Shown here: in pieces, positions 36,243-45,278 of the stretch
Layout of the letters: each line of letters opens with the position of its first letter
How positions within the stretch are numbered: position 1 is the stretch's first letter
NCBI GenBank assembly: GCA_023168345.1
Contig: AP025689.1
Coordinates: 3,302,001 to 3,366,000 of the forward strand
Source: Lysinibacillus sp. PLM2
GTDB lineage: Bacteria; Bacillota; Bacilli; Bacillales_A; Planococcaceae
Direction: 5' to 3'
Length of the DNA stretch: 64,000 nt
Notes under the pieces: generated by a model
What the model was told of the DNA's origin: nothing
Database searches by the model: none
Seen by the model: only the letters and a program-made list of their open reading frames with translations
Made by a program: the position numbers and the translations under genes

Positions 36243-37166
36243 ATGGAAATTAAAACTGTTTCAATTATCGGTCTAGGCGCCTTAGGAATTATGTATGCAC
36301 AGCATTTATCGAAGAAACTACCAAAAGGGCAAGTAAGAATTATTGCTGATAAAGCTAGAATAAACAGGTATCAAATCGAAGGTATTTACTGCAATGGTGA
36401 ACCTTGCGACTTTCATTATGTAACACCAGAAGATATCGTTGAACCTGCGGATTTACTTTTATTTACTGTGAAATTTGATGGGTTAGAAGAAGCCATAAAA
36501 TCTGTTAAAAATCATGTCGGTGATAATACCATTTTCATGTCTGCCTTAAATGGAATTATTAGCGAAAAAATGATTGAAGATGCCTATGGAGAGGAGAATG
36601 TTTTATACTGTGTTGGACAAGGGATGGATGCTGTTAAAGTAGGCAATCAATTATCCTATGATCACATAGGGTTATTAGTATTTGGTGATAAACAACCCGG
36701 AACCCTTTCAAAAAATACGGAAGCAGTGGATACATTTTTTAACAAAACAGGGCTTCCTCATGAAATTGATACAAATATGAGACGTCGATTGTGGAGTAAA
36801 TTTATGCTCAATGTAGGTGTCAATCAAACTGTCGCCATTTACAAAAGCAACTACGGAGAAGTTCAGCAAGAGGGTACAGCACGAGATACGATGATTGCTG
36901 CTATGAAAGAAGTCATTAAAATTGCTGCTAAAGAAGGTATTGAATTAACAGAAGCTGATATCGATTACTGGTTGAATATTCTTAATACCTTAAATCCAAA
37001 AGGAAAGCCTTCTATGGCGCAAGATGTCGATGCTAAACGTCTTAGTGAGGTAGAATTGTTCTCTGGAACAGTTCTACAATACGCGGCAAAACATAATATA
37101 GATGTCCCAATAAATAAAATGTTGTATGATAAAATTTCTCTTATCGAAAGTGAATATTCCTTATAA
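36243..37166 (+). CDS. 2-dehydropantoate 2-reductase family protein, copy 2
   Basis: 307-residue ApbA/PanE-family reductase, a paralogue of the gene at 26841. GLGALG is the nucleotide motif; FTVKFDGLEEAIKS and SALNGIISEKMIE follow, and the conserved Lys region reads LWSKFMLNVGVNQ. The ATG at 36243 is preferred (AAGGGG 9 nt upstream) over an in-frame TTG at 36234. It is a single gene. Whether it reduces ketopantoate or another 2-oxo acid is open. Confidence 0.88.
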   Translation: MEIKTVSIIGLGALGIMYAQHLSKKLPKGQVRIIADKARINRYQIEGIYCNGEPCDFHYVTPEDIVEPADLLLFTVKFDGLEEAIKSVKNHVGDNTIFMSALNGIISEKMIEDAYGEENVLYCVGQGMDAVKVGNQLSYDHIGLLVFGDKQPGTLSKNTEAVDTFFNKTGLPHEIDTNMRRRLWSKFMLNVGVNQTVAIYKSNYGEVQQEGTARDTMIAAMKEVIKIAAKEGIELTEADIDYWLNILNTLNPKGKPSMAQDVDAKRLSEVELFSGTVLQYAAKHNIDVPINKMLYDKISLIESEYSL

Positions 37167-37216
37167 TACTTGTCGATAACTTAATTAGAAATTAAAAGAG
37201 AAAACAGTAAATAAAA

Positions 37217-37248
37217 GAGGCTGATTCAAATCAGCTTGAATCAACCTC
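37217..37248 (-). terminator. Terminator of the small acid-soluble spore protein gene
   Basis: 13-position stem (37217-37229 with 37236-37248, one mismatch), 6-nt loop, T tract on the minus strand. Confidence 0.78.
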
Positions 37249-37257
37249 CTTAATTTA

Positions 37258-37473
37258 TTATTCGCTAGGTGTTCTTCCTTTTAATTGCGCTTCAGCCATT
37301 TGCACAAGACGTTTGGTAATCTCTCCACCTACTGAGCCGTTAGCTCGTGAAGAATTATCCGCTGATAGTTGAACACCAAACTCTTGTGCAATCTCATATT
37401 TCATTTGATCCACTGCAGCCTGCGCCCCAGGGAAAACTAACTTATTTGAATTTCCATTATTGTTAGAAGCCAT
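37258..37473 (-). CDS. Alpha/beta-type small acid-soluble spore protein
   Basis: 71-residue SASP that coats and protects spore DNA. Family signatures: [12 protein letters not shown], holding the germination-protease (GPR) cut site, and [20 protein letters not shown]. The ATG at 37473 lies 8 nt after a perfect AAGGAGGTGA. A SigG-type promoter is visible upstream and a terminator downstream. Expression is expected in the forespore late in sporulation. Confidence 0.97.
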   Translation of the reverse strand: MASNNNGNSNKLVFPGAQAAVDQMKYEIAQEFGVQLSADNSSRANGSVGGEITKRLVQMAEAQLKGRTPSE

Positions 37474-37496
37474 CTTTCTCACCTCCTTGTGTCATT

Positions 37497-37526
37497 TAGA
37501 ATGTACAAGCAGGTGTTTTTAATACA
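37497..37526 (-). promoter_or_regulatory. Candidate SigG/SigF promoter for the spore protein gene
   Basis: On the minus strand, TGTATT (37521-37526), 17 bp, CATTCTA (37497-37503): close to the forespore consensus with correct spacing and placed about 25 bp before the start codon. Confidence 0.55.
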
Positions 37527-37594
37527 TTTTATATTTAGTAACTATTGATAATATTAACCAAGTATTTTTCAAATTAAATTACATAAAAAAATTG

Positions 37595-37626
37595 AAAGCT
37601 CCTAAAAATCGATATTTAGGAGCTTT
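37595..37626 (-). terminator. Terminator of the aminotransferase gene
   Basis: Perfect 12-bp stem (37595-37606 with 37615-37626), 8-nt loop, T tract on the minus strand. Confidence 0.82.
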
Positions 37627-37634
37627 ATATCTTT

Positions 37635-38825
37635 TTATTTAGTTAATTCTTTAGAAAATAACTCTCCTAAGCGTTTAATCCCTTCTTCAATTTGTTCTGG
37701 TGTACTAGAAGAGAAGTTAAGTCGTAAATGTCTAATGCCATCCTCAGGATTTTTGCAGAAATGAATACCCGGAACGAAGGCTACTTTATAATCCGATGCA
37801 GCTTTTTTAAATAATTCTAATACATCTGGCTCACCAGGCAATTCAACCCAAATAAATAATCCGCCATCTGGTTCCGTATACTTCGTACCTTCTGGGAAGT
37901 ATTTTTTTATTGCACTTAGCATTGTATTTAAACGAATTTCATACATCGGTTTTATTTTTTCAAGATGACCTGGTAACAGACCTCGATTTAAAAATTCCGC
38001 GCAAATTTCTTGTGATAAGTTTGCAGTATGTGTATCTGCACCTTGTTTTGCCACTGCTAATTTTTGGATGATTTCTGTCTCTGCTAAAATTGTACCAACA
38101 CGTAAACCTGGAGAGATAATTTTAGCAAAACTGTTTAATAGAACAACATGCCCCGTTTTATCGAACATTTTTATATTTGGCACAACTTCACCTTTATATC
38201 GCAAATCACAATAAGGATCATCTTCTAATACGATTAAATCATTTTGTGATGCAAGCTCCGCCACTTTTTGACGTCGCTCAACTGGTAGTGTGCGACCTGT
38301 TGGATTTTGGAATGTAGGAATTGTATAAAGCATTTTAGGATTATGTTCTTTAATTTTCGCTTCCAAATCTTCAATAATTAGCCCATGTTCATCCATTGCT
38401 ACTGGAACGCATTTTACAAAGTATTTATTAAAGACAGAGAATACACCTAAAAAAGTTGGAGATTCTACTAATACAACATCACCTGGATTTAGAAAAACAT
38501 CAGCTAATAGTTGAATTCCTTGGGATGCACCTGTTGTTACAATAACATTCTCAACTGCCGCCTCAAAACCTTTTGGCTTTGCAATATGCTCAACATAGGC
38601 TTGTCTTAAGGCAGGCCATCCTTCTGTAATACCATATTGTAATACTTGCGGACCTTTTTCCGTTAACGCTTTTTCTGTAATATCTTTGATTACATCTATT
38701 GGAAAGGATTGATTTGCTGGACTTCCTCCACCAAAAGAAATAATTTCTGGGTCCGACATTGCTTTAAAAATTTCGCGAATTGCACTTGTGGATACTTGTC
38801 CCATACGATCTGCAAATTGATACAT
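37635..38825 (-). CDS. PLP-dependent aminotransferase, LysN/aminoadipate type
   Basis: 396-residue fold-type I aminotransferase of the class related to 2-aminoadipate and multi-substrate aminotransferases. Segments: SFGGGSPANQSFP, VTTGASQGIQLLADVFLNPG, the aspartate pair around EDDPYCDLRY, and SFAKIISPGLRVG with the PLP Lys. It lies 37 bp downstream of a D-hydroxyacid dehydrogenase gene, which suggests a joint role in 2-oxo acid or branched or aromatic amino acid metabolism. The substrate is not settled by sequence. Confidence 0.9.
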   Translation of the reverse strand: MYQFADRMGQVSTSAIREIFKAMSDPEIISFGGGSPANQSFPIDVIKDITEKALTEKGPQVLQYGITEGWPALRQAYVEHIAKPKGFEAAVENVIVTTGASQGIQLLADVFLNPGDVVLVESPTFLGVFSVFNKYFVKCVPVAMDEHGLIIEDLEAKIKEHNPKMLYTIPTFQNPTGRTLPVERRQKVAELASQNDLIVLEDDPYCDLRYKGEVVPNIKMFDKTGHVVLLNSFAKIISPGLRVGTILAETEIIQKLAVAKQGADTHTANLSQEICAEFLNRGLLPGHLEKIKPMYEIRLNTMLSAIKKYFPEGTKYTEPDGGLFIWVELPGEPDVLELFKKAASDYKVAFVPGIHFCKNPEDGIRHLRLNFSSSTPEQIEEGIKRLGELFSKELTK

Positions 38826-38862
38826 AAAGTGTTACCCTCCTATTTCATTTTAATTTTATTTA

Positions 38863-39852
38863 TTATAATCCATTCACAATATAATTTGGTCTTTTGTTAT
38901 TTTTAACAAGTTCAATATTAGACCAAATGTTTAGGTGAGCTCGATAAAATGTACTACTAGTAATTCCTCCAATGTGAGGAGAGTAGATTACCTTATGCGC
39001 TACTTCTTCAGGTAGTGCAACGAGCGGATTATCTTTTTGAGTGGGCTCAGGATGTACTGTATCAAAACCTGCTCCTTTTATCTCTCCATTAACTAACGAC
39101 TCTCGCATTGCTTCATTATCAACTAATTCACCGCGAGCAGTATTGATTATATAAGCAGAATTTTTCATTTTTTGTAAAAACTCTTTATTGATAATTCCCG
39201 TCGTTTCTTCTGTTACTGCAACATGAAGACTAATTAAATCACATTCTTTTGCTAGCTCATCTAGTTCTAAATAAGAAACACGATACTCTTCCTCAATTTC
39301 TTTCGATTGTCTCGTTCTATTCCAATAATATAGTTCACAATCAAATGGGATCAGACGTTTTGCAGTAGCTTTTGCAATATCACCAAAACCGATTAAACCA
39401 ATTTTACAATCTGCTAACTCTGTAATTCCTTCAACCATTGCTTTCTCTTTTGTTTCGATTTGGAGACCTTCACGAACTTTTTGATCTCCTGTAACCACAT
39501 CACGTAGTAACCCTAACATTAGTAAAATGGTTTGCTCAGCAACTGCACCTGCGTTAATTCCCTTATTATTACATACAAAAATACCTTTTTCTTTTGCAGT
39601 CTGTATGTCAATGCCGTTATAACCTACACCTTCAGAATGAATTAATTTTAAATTAGGAAGATGCTCAATAACTTTTTTACTAACGGATCCAATTGCATCC
39701 ACAATTAAATATTCTGCTTCTTTACCTTTTTCAATTAACACGTCATCACTTGTGCCAATCGGACAAATAATTAACTCCGCATTTTTGGCTATGTCTTTAT
39801 CAGGCATATACTTAAAATAGCGATCTTCTTTCCCTATCACTAATACCTTCAT
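38863..39852 (-). CDS. D-isomer-specific 2-hydroxyacid dehydrogenase
   Basis: 329-residue NAD-dependent dehydrogenase. The Rossmann motif GLIGFGDIAKATAKR, the catalytic Arg in NTARGELVD, the Glu-containing FDTVHPEP and the catalytic His in SPHIGG are in place. The ATG at 39852 is chosen because AAGGAGA precedes it; a longer frame starts 21 nt upstream without a site. It heads a likely two-gene unit with the aminotransferase. Substrate (lactate, glycerate, 2-oxoisocaproate or phosphoglycerate type) unknown. Confidence 0.92.
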   Translation of the reverse strand: MKVLVIGKEDRYFKYMPDKDIAKNAELIICPIGTSDDVLIEKGKEAEYLIVDAIGSVSKKVIEHLPNLKLIHSEGVGYNGIDIQTAKEKGIFVCNNKGINAGAVAEQTILLMLGLLRDVVTGDQKVREGLQIETKEKAMVEGITELADCKIGLIGFGDIAKATAKRLIPFDCELYYWNRTRQSKEIEEEYRVSYLELDELAKECDLISLHVAVTEETTGIINKEFLQKMKNSAYIINTARGELVDNEAMRESLVNGEIKGAGFDTVHPEPTQKDNPLVALPEEVAHKVIYSPHIGGITSSTFYRAHLNIWSNIELVKNNKRPNYIVNGL

Positions 39853-40133
39853 GAATACATCTCCTTCTTCCATTATCCATACACAAACTATGAATTTTAT
39901 AGTTTCCAGTAAACAGTGTCTGTTTTCTATTTTAAATGTTTACTATAAAAAAATGTATAAATAATTGAAAAATTATGTAAATTTAAAATTATTTCATTCC
40001 TTATTGGAGTACTAACTAAAAAAACATGAGTTTTTCCACTCAAAATAATTGTCAGGCATTCGTGTTAAATTTCTTTCAATGAACATACATTTTATTACCA
40101 TTAATAATCGAGATATAAGGAGGATAGACCTTA

Positions 40134-40589
40134 GTGACAAAGAAATCAAATGATAGTTTCGATTTAATGCTATATTCGGGTGGACTAGCCTTAGCATTTT
40201 TTGTATTTCTCTCTTCTAGATGGCTGTCACTGCCATTAATGAAGGAAATTGAGTCCGGTACTTCATTAGCAGATATTGTTTTCAAGGAAAACAATGAAGT
40301 TGGTTTTTTTTGGAATTTACTAGTTCCTACAGCCCTATGGCTTATAGGTATTGCGATTTTAACGATTTTGTTGTGGCAAATGATAAAATCCATCGTCATA
40401 AGGAAAGATTCTAAGTTTAATAAATTTCTATTAATACTTATTGCATTCATAATATTAGTTGACTTATGGTTGACGCTTATACACGGTTGGGATTTACTAG
40501 TACTCAATTTGCAATATCTCATCCTTGTAGTAGTGTTGTTAGTTTTAATCGGTTGCATGATTCAGTTTTTTGTTCTTCAGAAAAAATAA
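40134..40589 (+). CDS. Four-helix membrane protein of unknown function
   Basis: 151-residue integral membrane protein with four predicted helices (about residues 14-32, 55-80, 95-115 and 120-148). It starts at a GTG behind AAGGAGG. I do not recognise the family and see no catalytic motif. It stands alone. A minus-strand open frame across the same DNA is only its shadow. Confidence 0.75.
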   Translation: MTKKSNDSFDLMLYSGGLALAFFVFLSSRWLSLPLMKEIESGTSLADIVFKENNEVGFFWNLLVPTALWLIGIAILTILLWQMIKSIVIRKDSKFNKFLLILIAFIILVDLWLTLIHGWDLLVLNLQYLILVVVLLVLIGCMIQFFVLQKK

Positions 40590-40900
40590 TATTGCTATAA
40601 TATACATGCTTCATGTGCATATAATAAGCCATTGAACTTGTCTCGTTCACTCCAAAATGTATGTCCGATGTGTAAACGGGACAAGTTGTAAATTACCACT
40701 AGCCAACTAATGTAAAATGGATTTCCCCATTTAATTTTTCAACGCGTCCCCAAATATTTCCTCATTTTCTCGATTGATTTGATAGATACCATTTTATTAA
40801 CAAACTCATTAACAAAATTAGAGTAATATAATTTCATTTCTATATAAAATCCAAATAATATGGTATATTTTTAGAAAATTAAATAAAAGGGGTTTTTAGT
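40590..40900. other. Intergenic region, 311 bp, with an inverted repeat
   Basis: Between the membrane protein and the tartrate/D-malate dehydrogenase gene. An inverted repeat lies at 40635-40687. The rest is AT-rich with no recognised element. Confidence 0.5.
40635..40687 (+). promoter_or_regulatory. Long-spaced inverted repeat
   Basis: 13-bp arms (40635-40647 with 40675-40687, one wobble) with a 27-nt spacer. It could be an RNA hairpin ending the upstream transcript, though without a T run, or a binding site. Confidence 0.3.
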
Positions 40901-41950
40901 TTGAACACTTATAAAATTGCAGTAATAGCTGGCGATGGTATTGGTAAAGAGGTCGTTCCAGCAGCAATAGAAGTATTAGACGAAGTTGCAAAGCTGGATG
41001 GGAGCTTCAAATTTGAATGGACTTATTTTCCATGGGGCTGTGATTATTATTTAGAGCATGGTGTCATGATGCCTGAGGACGGGCTTGAAATATTAAAGCA
41101 ATATGATCAAATTTTTTTAGGAGCAGTAGGGATGCCAGAACTTGTTCCCGACCACATATCTCTTTGGGGATTATTAATAAAGATTCGCAGAGGAATGAAG
41201 CAATCCATTAATGTAAGACCTGCAAAACTTTTAGCTGGCTTAGAATCACCTCTGAAAAACCCTCAAAGCTTTGACATTACTGTTGTCAGAGAAAATTCTG
41301 AAGGGGAATATTCAGATAGCGGTGGTCGTATGCATAGCGGTGCTGATGAGATTGCCATTCAAAATGCTGTGTTCACAAGAAAAGGAACAGAAAGAGCAAT
41401 GCGTTATGCTTTTGAACTAGCTCAAAATTCAAAGGGACATGTGACAAGTGCGACAAAATCTAACGGTCTTACATATTCAATGCCATTTTGGGATGAAGTG
41501 TTTGATGATGTAAAAAAAGATTATCCTGAAGTACAATCTGTTTCCAATCACATTGATGCACTAGCAGCCTTCATGGTAATGAAACCACATGCATTTGATG
41601 TGATCGTTGCTTCTAATTTGTTTGGTGATATTTTAACTGATTTAGGTGGCGCTATTATGGGAAGTATTGGTATTGCTCCTGCTGCAAATCTAAATATCGA
41701 GCGAGAATATCCATCAATGTTTGAACCAGTTCATGGCTCAGCACCTGATATTGCAGGGAAAGGAATCGCTAATCCAATCGGTCAAATTTGGACAGGTAAG
41801 ATGATGTTAGATTTCTTAGGGCATTCGATTGCTGGAGACCGTGTGTTAAATGCCATCGAGACAACATTAGCTTCTGGTATTAAAACAGGTGATTTAGGTG
41901 GTACAGCCAATTTAGAAGAAGTTAAAAATGCCATTATTGAAAACTTATAA
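40901..41950 (+). CDS. Tartrate/D-malate dehydrogenase (isopropylmalate dehydrogenase superfamily)
   Basis: 349-residue NAD-dependent beta-decarboxylating dehydrogenase. Typical segments: AGDGIGKEVVPAA, LIKIRRGMKQSINVRPAKLL, TVVRENSEGEYSDSGGR, TSATKSNGLTYSMPFWDEVF and ASNLFGDILTDLGGAIMGS with the metal Asp. The LLIKIRRGMKQ active-site loop places it with tartrate/D-malate dehydrogenases (YcsA, DmlA) rather than LeuB. It starts at a TTG (40901) after AAAAGGGG. It is a single gene. D-malate or tartrate use is the likely role. Confidence 0.92.
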   Translation: MNTYKIAVIAGDGIGKEVVPAAIEVLDEVAKLDGSFKFEWTYFPWGCDYYLEHGVMMPEDGLEILKQYDQIFLGAVGMPELVPDHISLWGLLIKIRRGMKQSINVRPAKLLAGLESPLKNPQSFDITVVRENSEGEYSDSGGRMHSGADEIAIQNAVFTRKGTERAMRYAFELAQNSKGHVTSATKSNGLTYSMPFWDEVFDDVKKDYPEVQSVSNHIDALAAFMVMKPHAFDVIVASNLFGDILTDLGGAIMGSIGIAPAANLNIEREYPSMFEPVHGSAPDIAGKGIANPIGQIWTGKMMLDFLGHSIAGDRVLNAIETTLASGIKTGDLGGTANLEEVKNAIIENL

Positions 41951-41967
41951 TCACAATTACAAATGAA

Positions 41968-42002
41968 AAATCCTCTGAATCTTTTTTGCATTCAGAGGAT
42001 TT
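41968..42002. terminator. Bidirectional terminator
   Basis: Perfect 13-bp stem (41968-41980 with 41990-42002), 9-nt loop, between convergent genes. Confidence 0.85.
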
Positions 42003-42012
42003 CTATTACCCC

Positions 42013-42708
42013 TTATTCAAATAGAGAGCTTGGGATACTAATTGTAGGGTGTCCTACCGCATAGGGTGCAACCTCATATTGCTGGAAGATTAAATCAATT
42101 CCTTCGTCTGTGAAGTAAAATTGCGTATCTTTATTAACTAAAAAGTCTTTTAAAATACCTTCATCAAAGAAAATTTCCTGATGCTCTCTCATATACTTCC
42201 TTACATAATCGGTTATATCTATATATTTCGATTGATCGGATACTAAATCATCGAGTGAATATTTTTCACCAGTCTTTAAATTGAAATTGTAAGTGGTTAC
42301 ACCTTCAAGGCCATGTGCACCACCAGAATATGTTGCATCATAAAATAAAATACTCAATCTTCCATCCCGATTATATTTCACATCATAAAATGTTGAATAA
42401 CTATATTCACAGGTAGGTGCTTGTTTTTTGCAATCAACCCCTTTTTTATACTTCTCCATTTCCTCCATCAATTTCAAATAAGCTTTGTAGGATGATTGGA
42501 TATGTTCATAGAGGACATCATTTATCTTTTTCTGATTTTCACTATTCTTTAGTTCTGCTACTTGTGGATATTTTAAAAATGCTTCCTTGAAATTTTCAGT
42601 AATAATCTTTGCAGATGAAACTTCAGAAGCGCCTACACTAAAAGTAAATATATGAGATCCTATTGCAATAAGTATTATCATCATTAAAATCCGACTTAGA
42701 TTTTTCAT
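42013..42708 (-). CDS. Secreted DUF3298-domain protein (RsiV/PdaC-like)
   Basis: 231 residues with an N-terminal signal peptide (about 1-28, probable cut after VGA) and a DUF3298-type domain: YDATYSGGAHGLEGVTTYNF and LKTGEKYSLDDL are its signature, as in the lysozyme-binding anti-sigma factor RsiV. There is no sigma factor beside it and no cytoplasmic anti-sigma domain, so it is a free extracellular protein, possibly binding glycan or lysozyme. Two cysteines (CKKQAPTC) may form a disulfide. Confidence 0.85.
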   Translation of the reverse strand: MKNLSRILMMIILIAIGSHIFTFSVGASEVSSAKIITENFKEAFLKYPQVAELKNSENQKKINDVLYEHIQSSYKAYLKLMEEMEKYKKGVDCKKQAPTCEYSYSTFYDVKYNRDGRLSILFYDATYSGGAHGLEGVTTYNFNLKTGEKYSLDDLVSDQSKYIDITDYVRKYMREHQEIFFDEGILKDFLVNKDTQFYFTDEGIDLIFQQYEVAPYAVGHPTISIPSSLFE

Positions 42709-42859
42709 GCCTTAAGCCCCTTTACCCTATTTTCCATTTATGATGCACAACTCCATCGTTTTCAGACACTAAATCAAATTTTTCTTTTGATTAATTTTTT
42801 TATTATTTCACTAATAGAATTTAATAAGCGAATAACGAAAAAAGGAAAGGTAGGAATGA

Positions 42860-43396
42860 ATGCAAAATAAATATGTTTTTGATCAAACCTTTCAAAACTT
42901 AAGTCAAAAACATATGTCCTTTGAACAAGTCTTTCGCTATATTGTTCAGTTCATGGAAAAAGACCCCACCGGTAGTTTTAAATTAATGTTTGGGACAGAT
43001 TCACAAGTTCATGCAACCCACACAAAATTTATAACTGGCATTGTTATACAGCAGGAAAGAAAAGGGGTCTGGGCTTGCTTTCGAAAAGTAATTGTTCCAC
43101 GTAAGATGAAAAACTTGCACGAGCGGATTTCCTTTGAAACAACTTTAACAGAAGAAGTCGTATCCATGTTTAGAAAAGAAGAAAAAGATCGTTTGTTCCA
43201 TATTGTACTCCCACATATTTTAAAAGGAGCCAGCTTTTCCATAGAAGGTCATATTGACATCGGTTCAGGAAAAAGAAATAAAACAAGTATTTTCGTAAAA
43301 GAGATGATTTCACGCATGAATTCAATTGGGCTAGAGGCAAAAATTAAGCCCTATTCCTTTGTAGCGAGCAGCTACGCAAATCGATTCACCAAATAA
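42860..43396 (+). CDS. ykuK: YkuK-family protein (DUF458, RNase H-like)
   Basis: 178-residue member of the YkuK family, which has an RNase H-like fold. Segments: MSFEQVFRYIVQFMEKDP, MFGTDSQVHATHTKFITG (first acidic residue of the fold), and IDIGSGKRNKTSIFVKEM. The family is linked to spore or competence contexts but has no settled function. AAAGGTAGG precedes the ATG. Confidence 0.9.
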   Translation: MQNKYVFDQTFQNLSQKHMSFEQVFRYIVQFMEKDPTGSFKLMFGTDSQVHATHTKFITGIVIQQERKGVWACFRKVIVPRKMKNLHERISFETTLTEEVVSMFRKEEKDRLFHIVLPHILKGASFSIEGHIDIGSGKRNKTSIFVKEMISRMNSIGLEAKIKPYSFVASSYANRFTK

Positions 43397-43573
43397 GTAA
43401 CTTACTCTCACCTATTACTACTAAAAAACCCTCCAATACACCAATTCTTTCTATTTACTTTTCAAATTATCTAACTGCATAATAGAGATTGATTAAGAGA
43501 ATTGTATTATTTTAACAGAATTATAGCTTTTATTTTTATTTCTTCTATTTAAAAAGAAAATAGGTGAGAATTT

Positions 43574-44839
43574 TTGAGACGCATTCATTACAGTTGGGTT
43601 ATATTAGCGATTACCTTTTTCACAAATATCGTAGCTGGAATTGTTATTTCCTCCACAGGTGTCTTTTTAACACCATTAGAACAAGAATTCGGCTGGGATC
43701 GTTCGATTATTTCACTTGCCTTTGGTATAACCCTATTTTTATACGGATTATCTGGACCAATCATGGCAGCCTTATTAGAAATTATAGGATTAAAGAAAAT
43801 GATGACCATTTCAATGGCTACACTTATGGTCGGAACTGTCCTTACGTTGTTCATGCATGAACCATGGCAATTAATTATTATTTGGGGATTCATTTTCGGT
43901 CTAGGTTCCAGTGTATTCTTAACTGTATTAAGTCCCTACATTGCAAATCATTGGTTTGAGAAAAAAAGAGGGCTTGTTGTTGGAATACTTACTTCAAGTA
44001 CTGCTGCCGGACAGCTCATTCTTCTACCCGCGTTAGCAGCTATAATTGAAGCTTACTCATGGCGTCATGCCATCGGATTAATTATGGCACTAAGTGTCCT
44101 AATGTTTCTCTTTATCTTTCTTTTTATGAGAAATTCACCTAGAGAAATAGGGCTTCTTCCATATGGATTAGAAGAAGAAGTTCCGGAAGAAATTGTTACG
44201 AAAAAAGATAATCCAATAACAATCGCTTTTAAAGGATTGCTTGAAGCTTTAAAAATTAAGGAATTTTGGTTATTAGCAGGAAGCTTCTTTATTTGTGGAC
44301 TCTCAACGAATGGATTGGTAGGGACCCATTTTATATCTCTTTGTATTAGTTTTGGAATACCGTTAATCACTGCAGCATCATTCCTTTCTTTTATGGGTGT
44401 CTTTAATTTATTTGGTACGACACTATCGGGATGGTTATCTGACAGATTTGATAATCGTTGGCTATTATTTTGGTATTATGGATTACGGGGAGCCTCACTT
44501 GTTTTATTACCTTTTGCTTTGAGCCAAGGTTCTTATGTAATGCTTATCATCTTTACCATTTTCTATGGTTTAGATTGGATTGCCACAGTCCCACCAACGA
44601 TCAGTATTTCAAGACAAATATTTGGCATTAAAAAAAGCGGGATTATTTATGGATGGATATTTGCCTCTCATCAAATAGGCGCAGCAGTTGCAGCATTCGG
44701 TGGAGGGCTTATTTATAAATACTTTAATACGTACACATGGGCTTTTTTCTTAGCTGGTGTTTTCTGTGTATTGGCTAGCCTTTTTGTGATTTTGATAAAA
44801 AAACAAAATATCAATCTTCCAAAGCAAGTAAATGTTTAA
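43574..44839 (+). CDS. MFS transporter, OFA/monocarboxylate type
   Basis: 421-residue twelve-helix major facilitator transporter. ITFFTNIVAGIVISSTGVFL, FGWDRSIISLAFGITLFLYG and GLGSSVFLTVLSPYIANHWF place it in the OFA/oxalate-formate or monocarboxylate group. It starts at a TTG (43574) behind AGGTGAG. Transport of a small organic acid such as lactate or pyruvate is likely. It is a single gene; no regulator lies close by. Confidence 0.9.
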   Translation: MRRIHYSWVILAITFFTNIVAGIVISSTGVFLTPLEQEFGWDRSIISLAFGITLFLYGLSGPIMAALLEIIGLKKMMTISMATLMVGTVLTLFMHEPWQLIIIWGFIFGLGSSVFLTVLSPYIANHWFEKKRGLVVGILTSSTAAGQLILLPALAAIIEAYSWRHAIGLIMALSVLMFLFIFLFMRNSPREIGLLPYGLEEEVPEEIVTKKDNPITIAFKGLLEALKIKEFWLLAGSFFICGLSTNGLVGTHFISLCISFGIPLITAASFLSFMGVFNLFGTTLSGWLSDRFDNRWLLFWYYGLRGASLVLLPFALSQGSYVMLIIFTIFYGLDWIATVPPTISISRQIFGIKKSGIIYGWIFASHQIGAAVAAFGGGLIYKYFNTYTWAFFLAGVFCVLASLFVILIKKQNINLPKQVNV

Positions 44840-44978
44840 TAAAATTCAACTAAATTTTCTTACTTGTCAAAATGTTTGTTAACTTGTCGATGTTTTTTAT
44901 TGGTAAAAGCATTGCATTTCCAATCAAAAAGAGTTACTATTTGAATAATTAAATAATTACTTATTTCAAAAATTTTGA

Positions 44979-45157
44979 AGTAAGGATAGAGGCGCAAAGA
45001 CCATTATTACATAATATGAGGATGATGAGATCCTAAGATTATTATGGAAAGGGGAATTTGCCGAAGCTTTAAGAATCTCACTCATCTTGAAGCTGGTTCT
45101 GACGTTGAATAAATGCAGGACTGTCATATAGGAAACTATATGGAGGGCTATCTTACG
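44979..45157 (+). promoter_or_regulatory. Lysine riboswitch (L box) aptamer
   Basis: The leader of dapA has all the L-box landmarks in order: GATAGAGGCGCAAAG at the 5' side of P1, the GAGGATGATGAGATCC arm, AAAGGGGAATTTGCCGAAG, TTGAATAAATGCAGG with CTGTCA, and GGAGGGCTATC closing P1. These match the B. subtilis lysC leader closely. A terminator follows before the gene, so lysine binding is expected to switch transcription off. Confidence 0.93.
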
Positions 45158-45183
45158 CAAACGAAATGATATTTGTTTCTATT

Positions 45184-45213
45184 GCAACAACGAGCCCTCG
45201 TTGTTGCTTTTTT
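45184..45213 (+). terminator. Riboswitch-controlled terminator before dapA
   Basis: Perfect 10-bp stem (45184-45193 with 45198-45207), tetraloop and six Ts, 27 bp past the lysine aptamer. Confidence 0.9.
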
Positions 45214-45278
45214 GCGTTTTTGTACTTACGCCCTTCTCCTCTTAATTTAAAAAATAAATTTAAGGATGTGGAGAAGTT

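Noticed and set aside
40076-40558. 160-residue open frame on the minus strand opposite the four-helix membrane protein
   Set aside because: It has Ser/Asn/Lys-rich antisense composition, no ribosome binding site, and the plus-strand frame has real membrane-helix periodicity and AAGGAGG.
43564-43893. Overlapping frames on both strands at the start of the OFA transporter
   Set aside because: The TTG-started frame at 43574 gives a full transporter; the others are shadows.
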